Source: Streptomyces sp. CNH099 (GTDB taxonomy: Bacteria; Actinomycetota; Actinomycetes; Streptomycetales; Streptomycetaceae). Taken from it: a stretch of 64,000 nucleotides of DNA. Positions 41,073 to 51,484 of this stretch are shown in pieces. The position numbers and the translations under genes are program-made. Location of the stretch: the NCBI GenBank assembly GCA_000514715.1, contig AZWL01000023.1, positions 1-64,000 on the forward strand, in the 5' to 3' direction. The notes under the pieces were generated by a model that saw only the letters and a list, made by a program, of their open reading frames with translations, did no database searches and was not told the DNA's origin. Numbering within the stretch: the first letter of the stretch is position 1; every line of letters begins with the position of its first letter.

Positions 41073-41654
41073 GTGGGGACCGTGACGGTCGGTGTGTCCA
41101 TCGCCGTCCCGGAGCCGTACGGCAGCCTGCTGCAGCAGCACCGGATCGGCTTCGGCGACACCGCGGCCCACGGCATTCCCACGCACATCACGCTGCTGCC
41201 GCCGACCGCGGCCGACGCCGGCGAGCTGCCGCGGATCGAGCGGCACCTGGCGCAGGTCGCCGCCCGCGGCGTGCCGTTCCCGATGCGGCTGAGCGGCACG
41301 GACACGTTCCGGCCGCTGACGCCGGTGGTGTTCGTGCAGGTGGTGGAGGGCGCGGCGGCCTGCTCCTGGCTGCAGAAGTCGGTCCGTGACGCCTCCGGGC
41401 CGCTGGCCAGGGAGCTGCAGTTCCCGTACCACCCGCATGTGACGATCGCCCACGACATCGACGAGGCGGCGATGGACCGGGCCGCGGCGGAGCTGGCGGA
41501 CTTCGAGGCGGGGTGGACGGTCGGCGGGTTCTCGCTGTACGAGCAGGACGCCGAGGGCGTGTGGCGGCTGCAGCGGGAGTTCCGCTTCGGCGGGGACCCG
41601 GCGCGGGAGGTGCCGGCGCAGACCCGCTCCGAGCCGGCCACGTCACCGGGCTGA
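41073..41654 (+). CDS. 2'-5' RNA ligase family (2H phosphoesterase) protein
   Basis: A 193-residue protein with the two HxT/S motifs of 2H phosphoesterases: PTHITLLPP (about residues 39-47) and YHPHVTIAHD (about 121-130). These proteins open or join 2',3'-cyclic or 2'-5' phosphodiester bonds. GTG 41073 is preferred because AAGGAG lies six bases before it. It follows trpS by 21 bp and is probably co-transcribed, an arrangement also known in other streptomycetes. The 242 bp after it (41655-41896) show no gene. Confidence 0.9.
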   Translation: MGTVTVGVSIAVPEPYGSLLQQHRIGFGDTAAHGIPTHITLLPPTAADAGELPRIERHLAQVAARGVPFPMRLSGTDTFRPLTPVVFVQVVEGAAACSWLQKSVRDASGPLARELQFPYHPHVTIAHDIDEAAMDRAAAELADFEAGWTVGGFSLYEQDAEGVWRLQREFRFGGDPAREVPAQTRSEPATSPG

Positions 41655-42589
41655 GGCCCGTACTCCTCCCGGGACACCACCCCGGGGCTTCCCCCAGACA
41701 CCGCGCCCCGCGCCCCCGGCCACGCCCCGGCGCTCCCCCTCGCTCCCCCTCGCTCCCCGCCACTCCCGGCGCGTGCCGCGCCGCCCGTCCCACCGCCCCC
41801 GCCGATAACCTGGCGTTTCCGGGGCATACGCCGGTGCGTACGGCCGCCGCCGCGCACCCCGGCGGCGGCACGGGGGACGCGACGGCAGGAGTGGGCGTGG
41901 AGTGGCTAACCAGGTTGCCCTACGTGGGTCCGTACGTCGCGCGGCTGCTGCGCACCCGCCCGTACCGGGCCTACGAGCACCTCGACGCCCGGCACTGGAG
42001 CCGGCTCGCCGGCGCCGTGGCGTTCAGCAGCTTCGTCGCCCTCTTCCCGCTGCTCACCACCGCCGCCGCGCTCTCCGCGGCGCTGCTGAGCGAGAGCCGG
42101 CGCAAGGACGTGCAGCAGTGGATCACCGAGCAGGTGCCCGGCATCTCCGACCGGCTCGACCTCGGCGGCCTCTTCGCCCACGCCGGCACGGTCGGGCTGA
42201 TCTCCCTGGCCGCGCTGCTGCTCACCGGCGTCAACTGGATCAGCACCCTGCGCGACGCCCTGCGCGCGGTGTGGGACCGGGCGGACGGCTCGGACAACCT
42301 GTTCCTCGGCAAGGGCAAGGACGCCCTCGTCCTGCTGGGCCTCGGCGGCACGCTGCTCGTCTCGCTCACCGTCTCGGTCACGACCACGACCGCGGCCGGC
42401 GCGGTCCTCGACCGGCTCGGCGTCGAGGAGGGCGGCTGGGGCGGCGCGCTGCTGGCGGTCGCCGGCTTCGCCGCCGCGGTGACGGCGGGCTTCCTCCTGC
42501 TGGTCTACCTGCTGACCCGGCTGCCGGGGGTGCACCCGCCGCGGCGGCGGGTGCTGGAGGCCGCGCTCCTCGGGGCGGTGGGCTTCGAG

Positions 42590-44035
<1,446 letters not shown>

Positions 44036-44215
44036 GCCGCGAACTTACCTGGAGTCGCCACCGATGTGGACACCGAGGTGCGCTAGTTGGCCGACGAGCG
44101 CCCCCGGAAGGGGGCCCGGCCCCGCGGAACGCCGTGCGCGTCCGGGCCCGGGAGGGGTCCCCGGCCCCTGTCCTACGGTGACCGTGCGACCGTCGTGGAC
44201 GGAGGAGGGGTGGGC

Positions 44216-44941
44216 ATGGGCTGGCTCAGGGACAGGCTGTTCGGCGGGCGGTCGGGCAGACGGCACGGCGGCGGCGCGCCGCCCGCACCGGCCGTCGGCC
44301 CGGGCGCCGCCGCCCCGGCGGTGTGCGACTGCTGCAACGCGCCCCTGGACCGCGCGGATGCGTACTACCTCCCCACGCGGACCGTGATGCTCTCCGAGGC
44401 GCACTGGGCCGACGCCTTCGAGACGAACAGGAAACTCTGGGACATGTTCCTGTCGGGGGACCAGCTGCTCTCCGCCTTCAGCGACTTCGTCGAGCAGCAC
44501 GCCGCCAACGACACCCCGTGGGCCGTCTGCGAGCGGTGCAGCGAGTTCTTCCTCTTCGACCGGGACGCGGCGCGCGCGGACGCCCTCGACGACCGCACAC
44601 CGGAGGACAGCGGCGCGGTGGACCCGGCGGGCTGCGTGCTCTTCGCGGCCCTCGGGTGGGAGCGGGTCTACGGCACGTGGCCGAAGGTGGTCGCACAACC
44701 GGCCGTCGCCGACGTGTGCGACTTCTGCAGGAAGAAGATGTACGCGGGTGAGCTGGACGGGTTCCTCCCGAAGGCGGTGCTGGAACGGTACGAGGCCGAC
44801 GGCTTCACGGACCACGACCCTCCGGTGCGCAAGGCCCGTACGAAGGACGGGAAGACCGGCTGGGTGGAGTGCCAGGTGTGCATGGCCCGCAACGTCACCC
44901 GCCTCCACCGCGCGAACTACAACCCCCACGCGACCGATTGA
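44216..44941 (+). CDS. Protein with four CxxC motifs, probable zinc-binding
   Basis: A 241-residue soluble protein from ATG 44216 behind GGAGGAGGGG. Four CxxC pairs occur in CDCCNAPLD, CERCSEFF, CDFCRKKMY and CQVCMARN, enough for two structural zinc sites. Between them lie helical stretches (HWADAFETNRKLWDMFLSGD). The family is not recognised, and no catalytic motif is visible. The first 30 residues are Gly/Arg/Pro-rich and likely disordered. It is divergent from the carboxypeptidase gene. Confidence 0.75.
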   Translation: MGWLRDRLFGGRSGRRHGGGAPPAPAVGPGAAAPAVCDCCNAPLDRADAYYLPTRTVMLSEAHWADAFETNRKLWDMFLSGDQLLSAFSDFVEQHAANDTPWAVCERCSEFFLFDRDAARADALDDRTPEDSGAVDPAGCVLFAALGWERVYGTWPKVVAQPAVADVCDFCRKKMYAGELDGFLPKAVLERYEADGFTDHDPPVRKARTKDGKTGWVECQVCMARNVTRLHRANYNPHATD

Positions 44942-45049
44942 ACCCGGTGCCCGCACGGTCCGCGACCGGCCCCCGAGGCCCGCCGCGGCGTGCGGTGCGG
45001 ACAGGTCCCGTGTGCCGGCGCCTGTGGCGTCCTCGGGCTGTTGGCGTCC

Positions 45050-47566
45050 ATGCTGGGGCAGGGGGCCGTGAGCCACGGGGCAGGGGGCGGAAAGGTGTCT
45101 GCTGAGGGCGGCTTATCGCGTGCCGCGACGTCTTTCGATCCGTTCGGTGCGCGCACGCTGGACGACCTGGTCGCCGGGCTGCGGAGGCTGCGGGCCTGGA
45201 GCGGGCAGTCCGAGCGGGAGGTGCATCGCAGGGTGGTGCGCTTACGCCAGGTCCGCGGTGTTCCGGAGCTGCCCGCGTTCAACACCGTGCACCGGTGCTT
45301 CCAGCCGGGCCGCACCCGGTTGAACGTCGAGCTGATGGCGGACGTCGTCCGCGTGCTGGCGGGCGACAAGGCCGTTGCGCAGTGGCGCGCGGCGCACGCG
45401 ACGATCGTCTGCGACCGGGACACGGCGGAGCGGTCCCTGGCCGTCACCGTCGCAGGCGTGCTGCCCGAAGACCTCTGCCGGTTCACCGGCCGGCGGGCCG
45501 AGCTGCACCGCCTGCTGGGGTCCGACGCGGCCGGCCCTCCCGGCCGGGCGTACGGCACCTGGCTGATCGACGGCATGCCGGGGGTGGGCAAGACGACACT
45601 GGCCGTGCACGCGGCGCACCACCTGTGGCGGCGTGAGCGCTTTCCGGTCGTGCTGTGGGCGGACCTCAACGGCTACGCACGCGATCTGCCGCCGGCGGAC
45701 CCGGGCGCGGTGCTCGGCGCGTTCCTGCAGCAGCTGGGGGTGTCCGCCTCCGTCGTACGGCGGCTCGATCCGCCGGGCCGCGCCGGGAAGTTCCGTGAAC
45801 GCCTGGCCGGTACGCGGGCCCTGCTGGTGCTGGACAACGCCGCCGCGGCGGAGCAGCTGCACCCGCTGCTGCCCGGCGTCCCCACCTGCGTGACGCTGGT
45901 CACCAGCCGGCGGCGCATCGCCGGGCCGCCGGGGGCGCGGCGCGTGCACCTGGAGGTGTTCCCGCCCGCGGACGCCGTGGAACTGCTGCGCCAGTCTGTC
46001 GGGGCGCTCCGCGTGGACCGGGCTCCGCAGACCGCCGGACGGATCGCAGCGGCGGTCGGGCACCTGCCCCTGGCGCTGGACGTGGTCGCCGGCCGGATCA
46101 GCCACTGCGACGGCTGGACGCTCTCCGACCATCTGGAACGCCTCACGGACGACCGTGGCACCGTGCTGGTGGACCGGGTCGAAGCGGCGCTGCGGCTGTC
46201 CTACGACGGGCTCCCCGCCGGCGCCCGCACCCTGTTCCGGATGCTCGCCCTCCTGCCCGGCCCGCACGTCGACCCGTACGCCGCCGCCGCGCTGACGGGC
46301 ACCGATCCGGTCACCGCCGGGCAGCACCTGGAGCTGCTGCTGGCCACCAACCTGCTCCGGCGGCAGGAGGCCGGCCGGTTCACCCTGCACGACCTGGTAC
46401 GGCTCCACGCCATCGAGCGCGGCGGCGACGCCGACCCGCCACGGGTCCGTCGCGCCGCGCGCAGCCGGCTGTTCGACTACTACCACCACGCCGCCGACGC
46501 GGCGATGCGCCTGTACGCCCCGTACGAGTACCGCAACCGACCGTCCGGCGGCGTACCGCGCGCCGGCCGCGAGGGGCCGCTGCCCGCGCTGGCCGACTGG
46601 AGGTCCGCGCTCGCCTGGCTGGATGCCGAACGGCCCAACCTCGTCGCCGCCGCCCTGCGCGCCGGGGACGACGGCCGCCCCGAACTGGCCGGCCGCCTCT
46701 CGGTCATCCTGCACCGCTACCTGAGCCTCGGCGGGCACTACCAGGAGACCGAAACCCTCCTCGCCCACGCATGCCGCACGCCCGTCCCCGCCGACCGGGC
46801 CCAGGCACTCGCACAGATGGGCGCCGCGGCCGCACGCCGGGGCCGCCACGCCGAGGCCGTCGACCGGTTCAGATGCGCTATGGACGTCTTCCGCTCCATC
46901 GACGACCTGGTCGGCGAGGGATGGATGAGGGGGAACCTCGCCGTCGTCCTGCAGTACGTGGGGGACTTCCGCGAGGCCGAGACACACCTCGCGCAGACCC
47001 TGAACAGCCTCCAGGACCTCTGCGACCGGCCGGACCTCGCCGCCAAGCTGGCCGGAGAGCACGGGATCAGGTACGAACCGCTCACGCACCTCCCGCAGAT
47101 CGCCGAGTACAGCGGACAGCTCCTCGACATCGCCCGGAGCGCCCTGCTCACCGCGCGCCGCATCGAGGACCGGGTCAGCGAGTGCAACGCCCTCACAAAC
47201 ATCGCGATGCTCATCTGGCAGGAGGGGCACAGGAAGGAAGCCGTCGCCCACCACGAGCAGAGCCTGTCGATCACCCGGTCCATCGGCTACCGGCACGGCG
47301 AAGTCCAGGTGCTCAACGAACTCGGCGCTGCGCTGCGCACGATGGGCTGCACGGAAAGGGCGCTGCGCTGCCACCGGGACGCCGTCGCCCTCGCGGCCGA
47401 GATCGGCGACGCCTACCAGGAGGCCCGCGCCTACGACGGCATGGGCAAGTGCCACCACGCGGCCCACCACGCCGAGGCCGCCCGCGCCTGCTGGCGGCGC
47501 GCGCTGAGCCGGTTCACGCTGCTGGGCACCCCCGAAGCGGCGACCGTCGCCGACAGTCTCCGGTGA
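45050..47566 (+). CDS. NB-ARC ATPase with TPR repeats (AfsR/STAND-type)
   Basis: About 838 residues. The N-terminal 110 residues form an XRE-like helical domain (TLDDLVAGLRRLRAWSGQSE). The NB-ARC domain has Walker A GMPGVGKTTLA, Walker B RALLVLDNA and the GLPL-like HLPLALDVVAG. A winged helix (FRMLALLPG, FTLHDLVRLHA) and several TPR repeats complete it. STAND proteins of this type act as ligand-gated switches in secondary metabolism or defence. The start is uncertain; GTG 45095 is an alternative. It lacks the SARP DNA-binding domain of AfsR. Confidence 0.88.
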   Translation: MLGQGAVSHGAGGGKVSAEGGLSRAATSFDPFGARTLDDLVAGLRRLRAWSGQSEREVHRRVVRLRQVRGVPELPAFNTVHRCFQPGRTRLNVELMADVVRVLAGDKAVAQWRAAHATIVCDRDTAERSLAVTVAGVLPEDLCRFTGRRAELHRLLGSDAAGPPGRAYGTWLIDGMPGVGKTTLAVHAAHHLWRRERFPVVLWADLNGYARDLPPADPGAVLGAFLQQLGVSASVVRRLDPPGRAGKFRERLAGTRALLVLDNAAAAEQLHPLLPGVPTCVTLVTSRRRIAGPPGARRVHLEVFPPADAVELLRQSVGALRVDRAPQTAGRIAAAVGHLPLALDVVAGRISHCDGWTLSDHLERLTDDRGTVLVDRVEAALRLSYDGLPAGARTLFRMLALLPGPHVDPYAAAALTGTDPVTAGQHLELLLATNLLRRQEAGRFTLHDLVRLHAIERGGDADPPRVRRAARSRLFDYYHHAADAAMRLYAPYEYRNRPSGGVPRAGREGPLPALADWRSALAWLDAERPNLVAAALRAGDDGRPELAGRLSVILHRYLSLGGHYQETETLLAHACRTPVPADRAQALAQMGAAAARRGRHAEAVDRFRCAMDVFRSIDDLVGEGWMRGNLAVVLQYVGDFREAETHLAQTLNSLQDLCDRPDLAAKLAGEHGIRYEPLTHLPQIAEYSGQLLDIARSALLTARRIEDRVSECNALTNIAMLIWQEGHRKEAVAHHEQSLSITRSIGYRHGEVQVLNELGAALRTMGCTERALRCHRDAVALAAEIGDAYQEARAYDGMGKCHHAAHHAEAARACWRRALSRFTLLGTPEAATVADSLR

Positions 47567-47573
47567 CACCGGC

Positions 47574-47834
47574 ATGGACACGGTACATGTGGTGTACGCC
47601 GGGCAGAGCAAGGCCCGTCTCAAGGACGTAGGCCGATCCGGCCGGGATCCCAGCGCTGTCCGGCCCGGGTTCGATGAGTTGATGACCGCCGTCCGAAACG
47701 TCAGCGTTCTCGAACCCCTTCTCGACACGTTCAATCCCGTTGGCGAGGCCGAGCTGGCGCTTTACGCACTAAAGTGCTTCGCGCATCAAGACAGCGCCCA
47801 GCACGCAGAAACGCATGTTCCTGAAGTGCATTAA
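47574..47834 (+). pseudogene. Possible serine recombinase remnant
   Basis: An 86-codon frame directly after the NB-ARC gene. RPGFDELMTAVR and VLEPLLDTFNPVGEAELALY resemble two separated parts of the resolvase domain of serine recombinases, with the intervening segment and the catalytic Ser/Arg region missing. It carries no DNA-binding domain. It marks the left edge of a lower-GC stretch. The match is short, so the assignment is tentative. Confidence 0.4.
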
Positions 47835-47880
47835 CGGTGCCACAGCAAGCTGCTGCGGTCTGATGATGACAGGGGGACAG

Positions 47881-48782
47881 ATGTCCACACCGGAACCTCC
47901 TCAGCCACCAGAGCCCTCCGAGCATCCTCAGCACACTCAAGAACCGAACCGGTGGAGCCGGGAAAGCAACGCCTTCTTGCAAGGGAGTGCGCCAGAGTTA
48001 TCCGACTTACCAAGGGAAAGGCGCTGGAAGGCGTGGCGCTACAGAGTCATGTGGACAGCAGCGGCAGCCACGTTGACCCTTGTCGCATCGCTGATCACCA
48101 CCGAGGTGATGAACTCGAATACGTCATCAAAACGGAGAGAACTACAGGCCGAGGAGGAGGCACGGAAGGAAATCCGGGCCGAAACACCCCGCTCACCACG
48201 AACGTCCGCTACATAGGACCATGGGAGGTCTGGGAATCAATCGACTCCTTCTACGTGGTTTTCGACGAGCCCTTCAGCGAATCCGACTCAAACGAGCTTC
48301 GAGGACTGGACCTCCACAAAGAGACCGCCTGGGATCGCTTTTACGAACTCGCCGACAGCTACGGAGGACGGCCTGCGATTGAGATCGACTACAACGAGGA
48401 TCCGAACGACACGACGGAGTTCGGCTACTCTCACCCCAAGGGACGTAATCCCAGAAGGTGCTTGAAATCGGAGAAGGGGGGTGATCCATATTTTCGCCAC
48501 GAGACGATCACGGTGGGAGGCACTGAGACACCTGTAACTCTCAACGTGAACAGCGCGGCGCGAAAGGACTGGCGCTGCGAGTGGAGGATTCACGCCACGT
48601 ACAACACCGAAGGAAAGAATGCCCAATCGGTGATAATTGATGACGACGGGAAACCTCTGATCGCGGAGGGCATTCCGGCCAGCCCCATCCAGGAATGGGT
48701 AGTAGACCCACACGGCGTAAGGATCGTCAACTGCATAACGCACCCCCGTGACAGTGGTTACTGTCAGTATCCGCCATTCTAG
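47881..48782 (+). pseudogene. Frameshifted single-pass membrane protein gene
   Basis: From ATG 47881 (GGGGGAC upstream) the frame encodes a Pro-rich start, a transmembrane helix (RVMWTAAAATLTLVASLITT) and a coiled coil, ending RKEIRAETP before running into a premature stop at 48214-48216. The next frame continues as LTTNVRYIGPWEVWESIDSF and reads to 48782 with a cysteine-containing C-terminal domain. A frameshift near 48190 joins the two into one protein of about 300 residues. GC content here is clearly lower than in the neighbours. The family is not recognised. Confidence 0.7.
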
Positions 48783-48891
48783 CCGTAGATCGTGGTCTTG
48801 CTGGTGGGGGGCGTCGAGGCGGCAGGTGTCCAGGGGGGATCATCTCGTCCGAGAGCGCCCATGCCGTCGCGGGCGTCGGCTCCTTGTCCGT

Positions 48892-49296
48892 CTACCCGAG
48901 TTCACCGCGACGGAGGGCGTCCCGTATCTCGTCGAGCTTCGCGGTCGTTGCCGGGGTCTGCTCCTGTGCTTGTTCAGCGAGTCGGAGGGCATCGTCGATC
49001 TCGCTGAGCTTCCCGGAGGACAAAACGGCCGCCCGCTCTGTCAGGTCGTCCCGGGACACGGTGGTCAGCCACGTGCACGGGGTGAAGCCCGGACGCGGGA
49101 ACGCGAGCCGCAGCACGCCGTCGAACGGCAGCCCTTCACCGGCGCCGACCCTCACCTCGATGCCCAGACCGCTGATGTCGAGGCCCGCCGGAGCGACGAC
49201 CTGCATCGCCTGGAACCCGGACGTGTCGTCTCCTGACAGCAGTACGACCAACCTCGGCTCGTCGAACTGGACCCACCAGACTTCGCCACGTTGCAC
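48892..49296 (-). CDS. PemK/MazF-like toxin domain protein
   Basis: A 134-residue protein from GTG 49296 with GGAGGG upstream. It opens QRGEVWWVQFDEPRLVVLLS, the start of the PemK/MazF mRNA interferase fold, followed by GFQAMQVVAPAGLD, GLPFDGVLRLAFPRPGF and TWLTTVSRDDLTERAAVLS. The family cleaves RNA and is normally neutralised by an antitoxin encoded just upstream. No antitoxin gene is visible in the 300 bp upstream. The C-terminal 30 residues form an added helix. Confidence 0.78.
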   Translation of the reverse strand: MQRGEVWWVQFDEPRLVVLLSGDDTSGFQAMQVVAPAGLDISGLGIEVRVGAGEGLPFDGVLRLAFPRPGFTPCTWLTTVSRDDLTERAAVLSSGKLSEIDDALRLAEQAQEQTPATTAKLDEIRDALRRGELG

Positions 49297-49599
49297 AAGC
49301 CCTCCGATACACGGGACGACAGGCAGACACTGCGCGGCCTGACGCGGGGTGGAGACGGTCACAGCGTAGACCCCGCCTGCCGGCAGGAGGCGTTCGAGAG
49401 CCTGACGAGCCGGGCAGCAGGACGCTTCACACGGGTCAGGACCTGCCGCGCAAGAACTGCTGGGCCAACACCGAGTGAGTGGGCCGGGGACGGCCTCCGC
49501 GCCGAACAGCGCGTCACGCTGCTGGTCAACCCGAAAGCCGGCGGCGGGAAGGTCCAGCCCCGCACGCTGCCCCGCGTGGAGGGGTGCGAGGCTAGGCGT
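49297..49599. other. Gene-free gap upstream of the PemK/MazF-like gene
   Basis: Neither strand has a credible gene here. In particular no small antitoxin-like frame with a ribosome binding site precedes the toxin-like gene. A short plus-strand stretch around 49510-49550 encodes TLLVNPKAGGGK, resembling the start of a lipid kinase, but the similarity ends after about 13 residues. Confidence 0.5.
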
Positions 49600-49911
49600 A
49601 TGCACCTCTCACGCCGCGCTTCCTGGTTTCTGCTCGCCTTCGGCGGGTGGTCCTGGTTCATCTGGATCACGTTCGTCCGCAACCTGTGGAAGGACTCCAG
49701 CGGGCTGGCCTTCGAGGACGGGGACCCCACGGGGTACTTCTGGGTGCACCTCGTGCTGGCCGTGACGTCTTTCGCGCTGGGTACGGCGATCGGGTGGCTC
49801 GGGCTGCGGGGCGTACGGGCGGCGCGGCGGGCCGGCGGCGGTGCCGACGGCGGGGTGGCCGGTGAGGGCGCGGGCGGGGACGTGCGCGAGGCTGCCGGGG
49901 CCGGGAGGTAG
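49600..49911 (+). CDS. Small predicted membrane protein
   Basis: A 103-residue protein from ATG 49600. Two transmembrane helices are evident: SWFLLAFGGWSWFIWITFV (about residues 7-25) and WVHLVLAVTSFALGTAIGWL (about 48-67). A Gly/Ala-rich cytoplasmic tail follows. It ends three bases before the metallophosphoesterase gene, whose ribosome binding site overlaps its 3' end, so the two form an operon. Small two-helix proteins like this commonly precede this phosphoesterase in streptomycetes. The function is unknown. Confidence 0.8.
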   Translation: MHLSRRASWFLLAFGGWSWFIWITFVRNLWKDSSGLAFEDGDPTGYFWVHLVLAVTSFALGTAIGWLGLRGVRAARRAGGGADGGVAGEGAGGDVREAAGAGR

Positions 49912-49914
49912 GCC

Positions 49915-51456
49915 GTGGTGTTCGTGCCGATCGCGATCGGGATGCTGATGCTCGTCGCCACCGCGCACTGGTACGTGTGGCGGCGGCTGGTCCGCGACAC
50001 CATGCGGCGCGGCGGCTGGCCGCGGCGGCTGGCGACGCCGGTGGTCGTCGTGCTGCCGCTGATGGCGTTCGCGACGGTGGCCTCGGAGCGGGCCGAGGCG
50101 CCGATGGCGGTGCAGCGGGCGCTGGGCTGGCCGGGGCTGATGTGGCTGGCGCTGCTGCTGTACCTGCTGCTGGCGCTCGCGGTGGGCGAGGTGGTGCGGC
50201 CGGTGCTGCTGCGGGTGCTGGAGCGGCGGGCGCGGCGGCGGGCGGCGCGCGGTACGGGCGCCGGCGGCCCGGTGGCGGACGCGGAGCGCGAGGCGGCCGT
50301 CGCCGCGCTCGCGCAGCAGGTGGCGGCGACGGAGGCGGCGGACGGCCGACCGGTCGTCGGCGGTGGCGTCGGCGGCGGTGGCGGTACCGGGGCGACGGCG
50401 CCGCTGCGGCTGGAGCCGGCCACCGGGACCGTGGACGGCGCGGCGACGGCGGACGGCGGTACGGGGGTCCCCGGCGGCGCGCCGGGGACCCGCGGCTCCG
50501 GCGCCGCGCCGGGCGCCGGCACCGGCGCCCCGGGCACCGGCGCCCCCGGCGGCGGCCCAGGCGGGCCCGGGGCCGGCGGGGCCGCCGGGGCCGCCGCCGG
50601 ACCCAGGGCCGCCGCCGACGTGTCCCGGCGGCTCTTCGTCGCCCGCACCGTCGCCGTCGGCGCCACCGCCGTCGCCGCCGGCACCGTCGCGTACGGGGCG
50701 TACGGCGTGCTGGGCCGCGCCCCCCGGGTGAAGAACGTCACCGTGCCCCTCGCCAAGCTGCCCGCCGCCGCCGACGGCTACCGCATCGCCGTCGTCAGCG
50801 ACATCCACCTCGGCCCGATCCTCGGCCGCGGCCACACGCAGCGGATCGTCGACACCATCAACGCCCAGCGCCCCGACCTCGTCGCCATCGTCGGCGACCT
50901 CGTCGACGGCACCGTCGACCACCTGGGCACGGCCGCGGAGCCGCTGGGGCAGCTGCGGGCGCGCGACGGCTCGTACTACGTCACCGGAAACCACGAGTAC
51001 TTCGCCGGCGCCTCCGGCGCCGCCGAGTGGATAGACCACCTCCGCGAACTCGGCCTGCACCCGCTGGAGAACGAGCGCACCGAGCTGCCCGGCTTCGACC
51101 TCGCCGGCGTCAACGACGTCTCCGGCGAGGACGTCGGCGAGGGCCCCGACTTCGGGCGCGCCCTCGGCGACCGCGACCCCGCACGCGCCTCGGTGCTCCT
51201 GGCCCACCAGCCGGTCGTCATCCACGACGCGGTGGACCACGGCGTCGACCTGCAGCTGTCCGGCCACACGCACGGCGGGCAGCTGTGGCCCGTCACGTAC
51301 GTCGCCGGCGCGGCGAACCCGACGCTGGCGGGTCTTGAGCGGTACGGGGACACCCAGCTGTACGTCACGCGCGGCGCGGGCGCGTGGGGGCCGCCGGTGC
51401 GGGTGGGCGCGCCGTCGGACATCACGATGGTGCGGCTGGCGTCACCCCGGGCCTGA
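49915..51456 (+). CDS. Membrane-anchored metallophosphoesterase
   Basis: A 513-residue protein. Four N-terminal transmembrane segments lie within residues 1-105 (PIAIGMLMLVATAHWYVW, LATPVVVVLPLMAFATVA, LMWLALLLYLLLALAVG). A Gly/Ala/Pro-rich linker (about 140-230) leads to another hydrophobic helix. The calcineurin-like domain has SDIHLG, GDLVDG, GNHEY and SGHTHGG, all metal-binding motifs of the YkuE-like family. It starts at GTG 49915 behind GGGAGGTAG. It probably hydrolyses a lipid pyrophosphate or phosphodiester at the membrane. Confidence 0.93.
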   Translation: MVFVPIAIGMLMLVATAHWYVWRRLVRDTMRRGGWPRRLATPVVVVLPLMAFATVASERAEAPMAVQRALGWPGLMWLALLLYLLLALAVGEVVRPVLLRVLERRARRRAARGTGAGGPVADAEREAAVAALAQQVAATEAADGRPVVGGGVGGGGGTGATAPLRLEPATGTVDGAATADGGTGVPGGAPGTRGSGAAPGAGTGAPGTGAPGGGPGGPGAGGAAGAAAGPRAAADVSRRLFVARTVAVGATAVAAGTVAYGAYGVLGRAPRVKNVTVPLAKLPAAADGYRIAVVSDIHLGPILGRGHTQRIVDTINAQRPDLVAIVGDLVDGTVDHLGTAAEPLGQLRARDGSYYVTGNHEYFAGASGAAEWIDHLRELGLHPLENERTELPGFDLAGVNDVSGEDVGEGPDFGRALGDRDPARASVLLAHQPVVIHDAVDHGVDLQLSGHTHGGQLWPVTYVAGAANPTLAGLERYGDTQLYVTRGAGAWGPPVRVGAPSDITMVRLASPRA

Positions 51457-51484
51457 CGCCGCGGGAAGCGACCCGGCGGGCCCG

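Noticed and set aside
47660..47680. GGGTTCGAT, resembling the T-loop of a tRNA
   Set aside because: No 5-bp T-stem or acceptor stem can be formed around it, and it lies in a coding-like stretch.
49505..49560. TLLVNPKAGGGK, similar to the start of diacylglycerol/lipid kinases
   Set aside because: Similarity ends after about 13 residues and no downstream kinase motif follows; at most a scrap.
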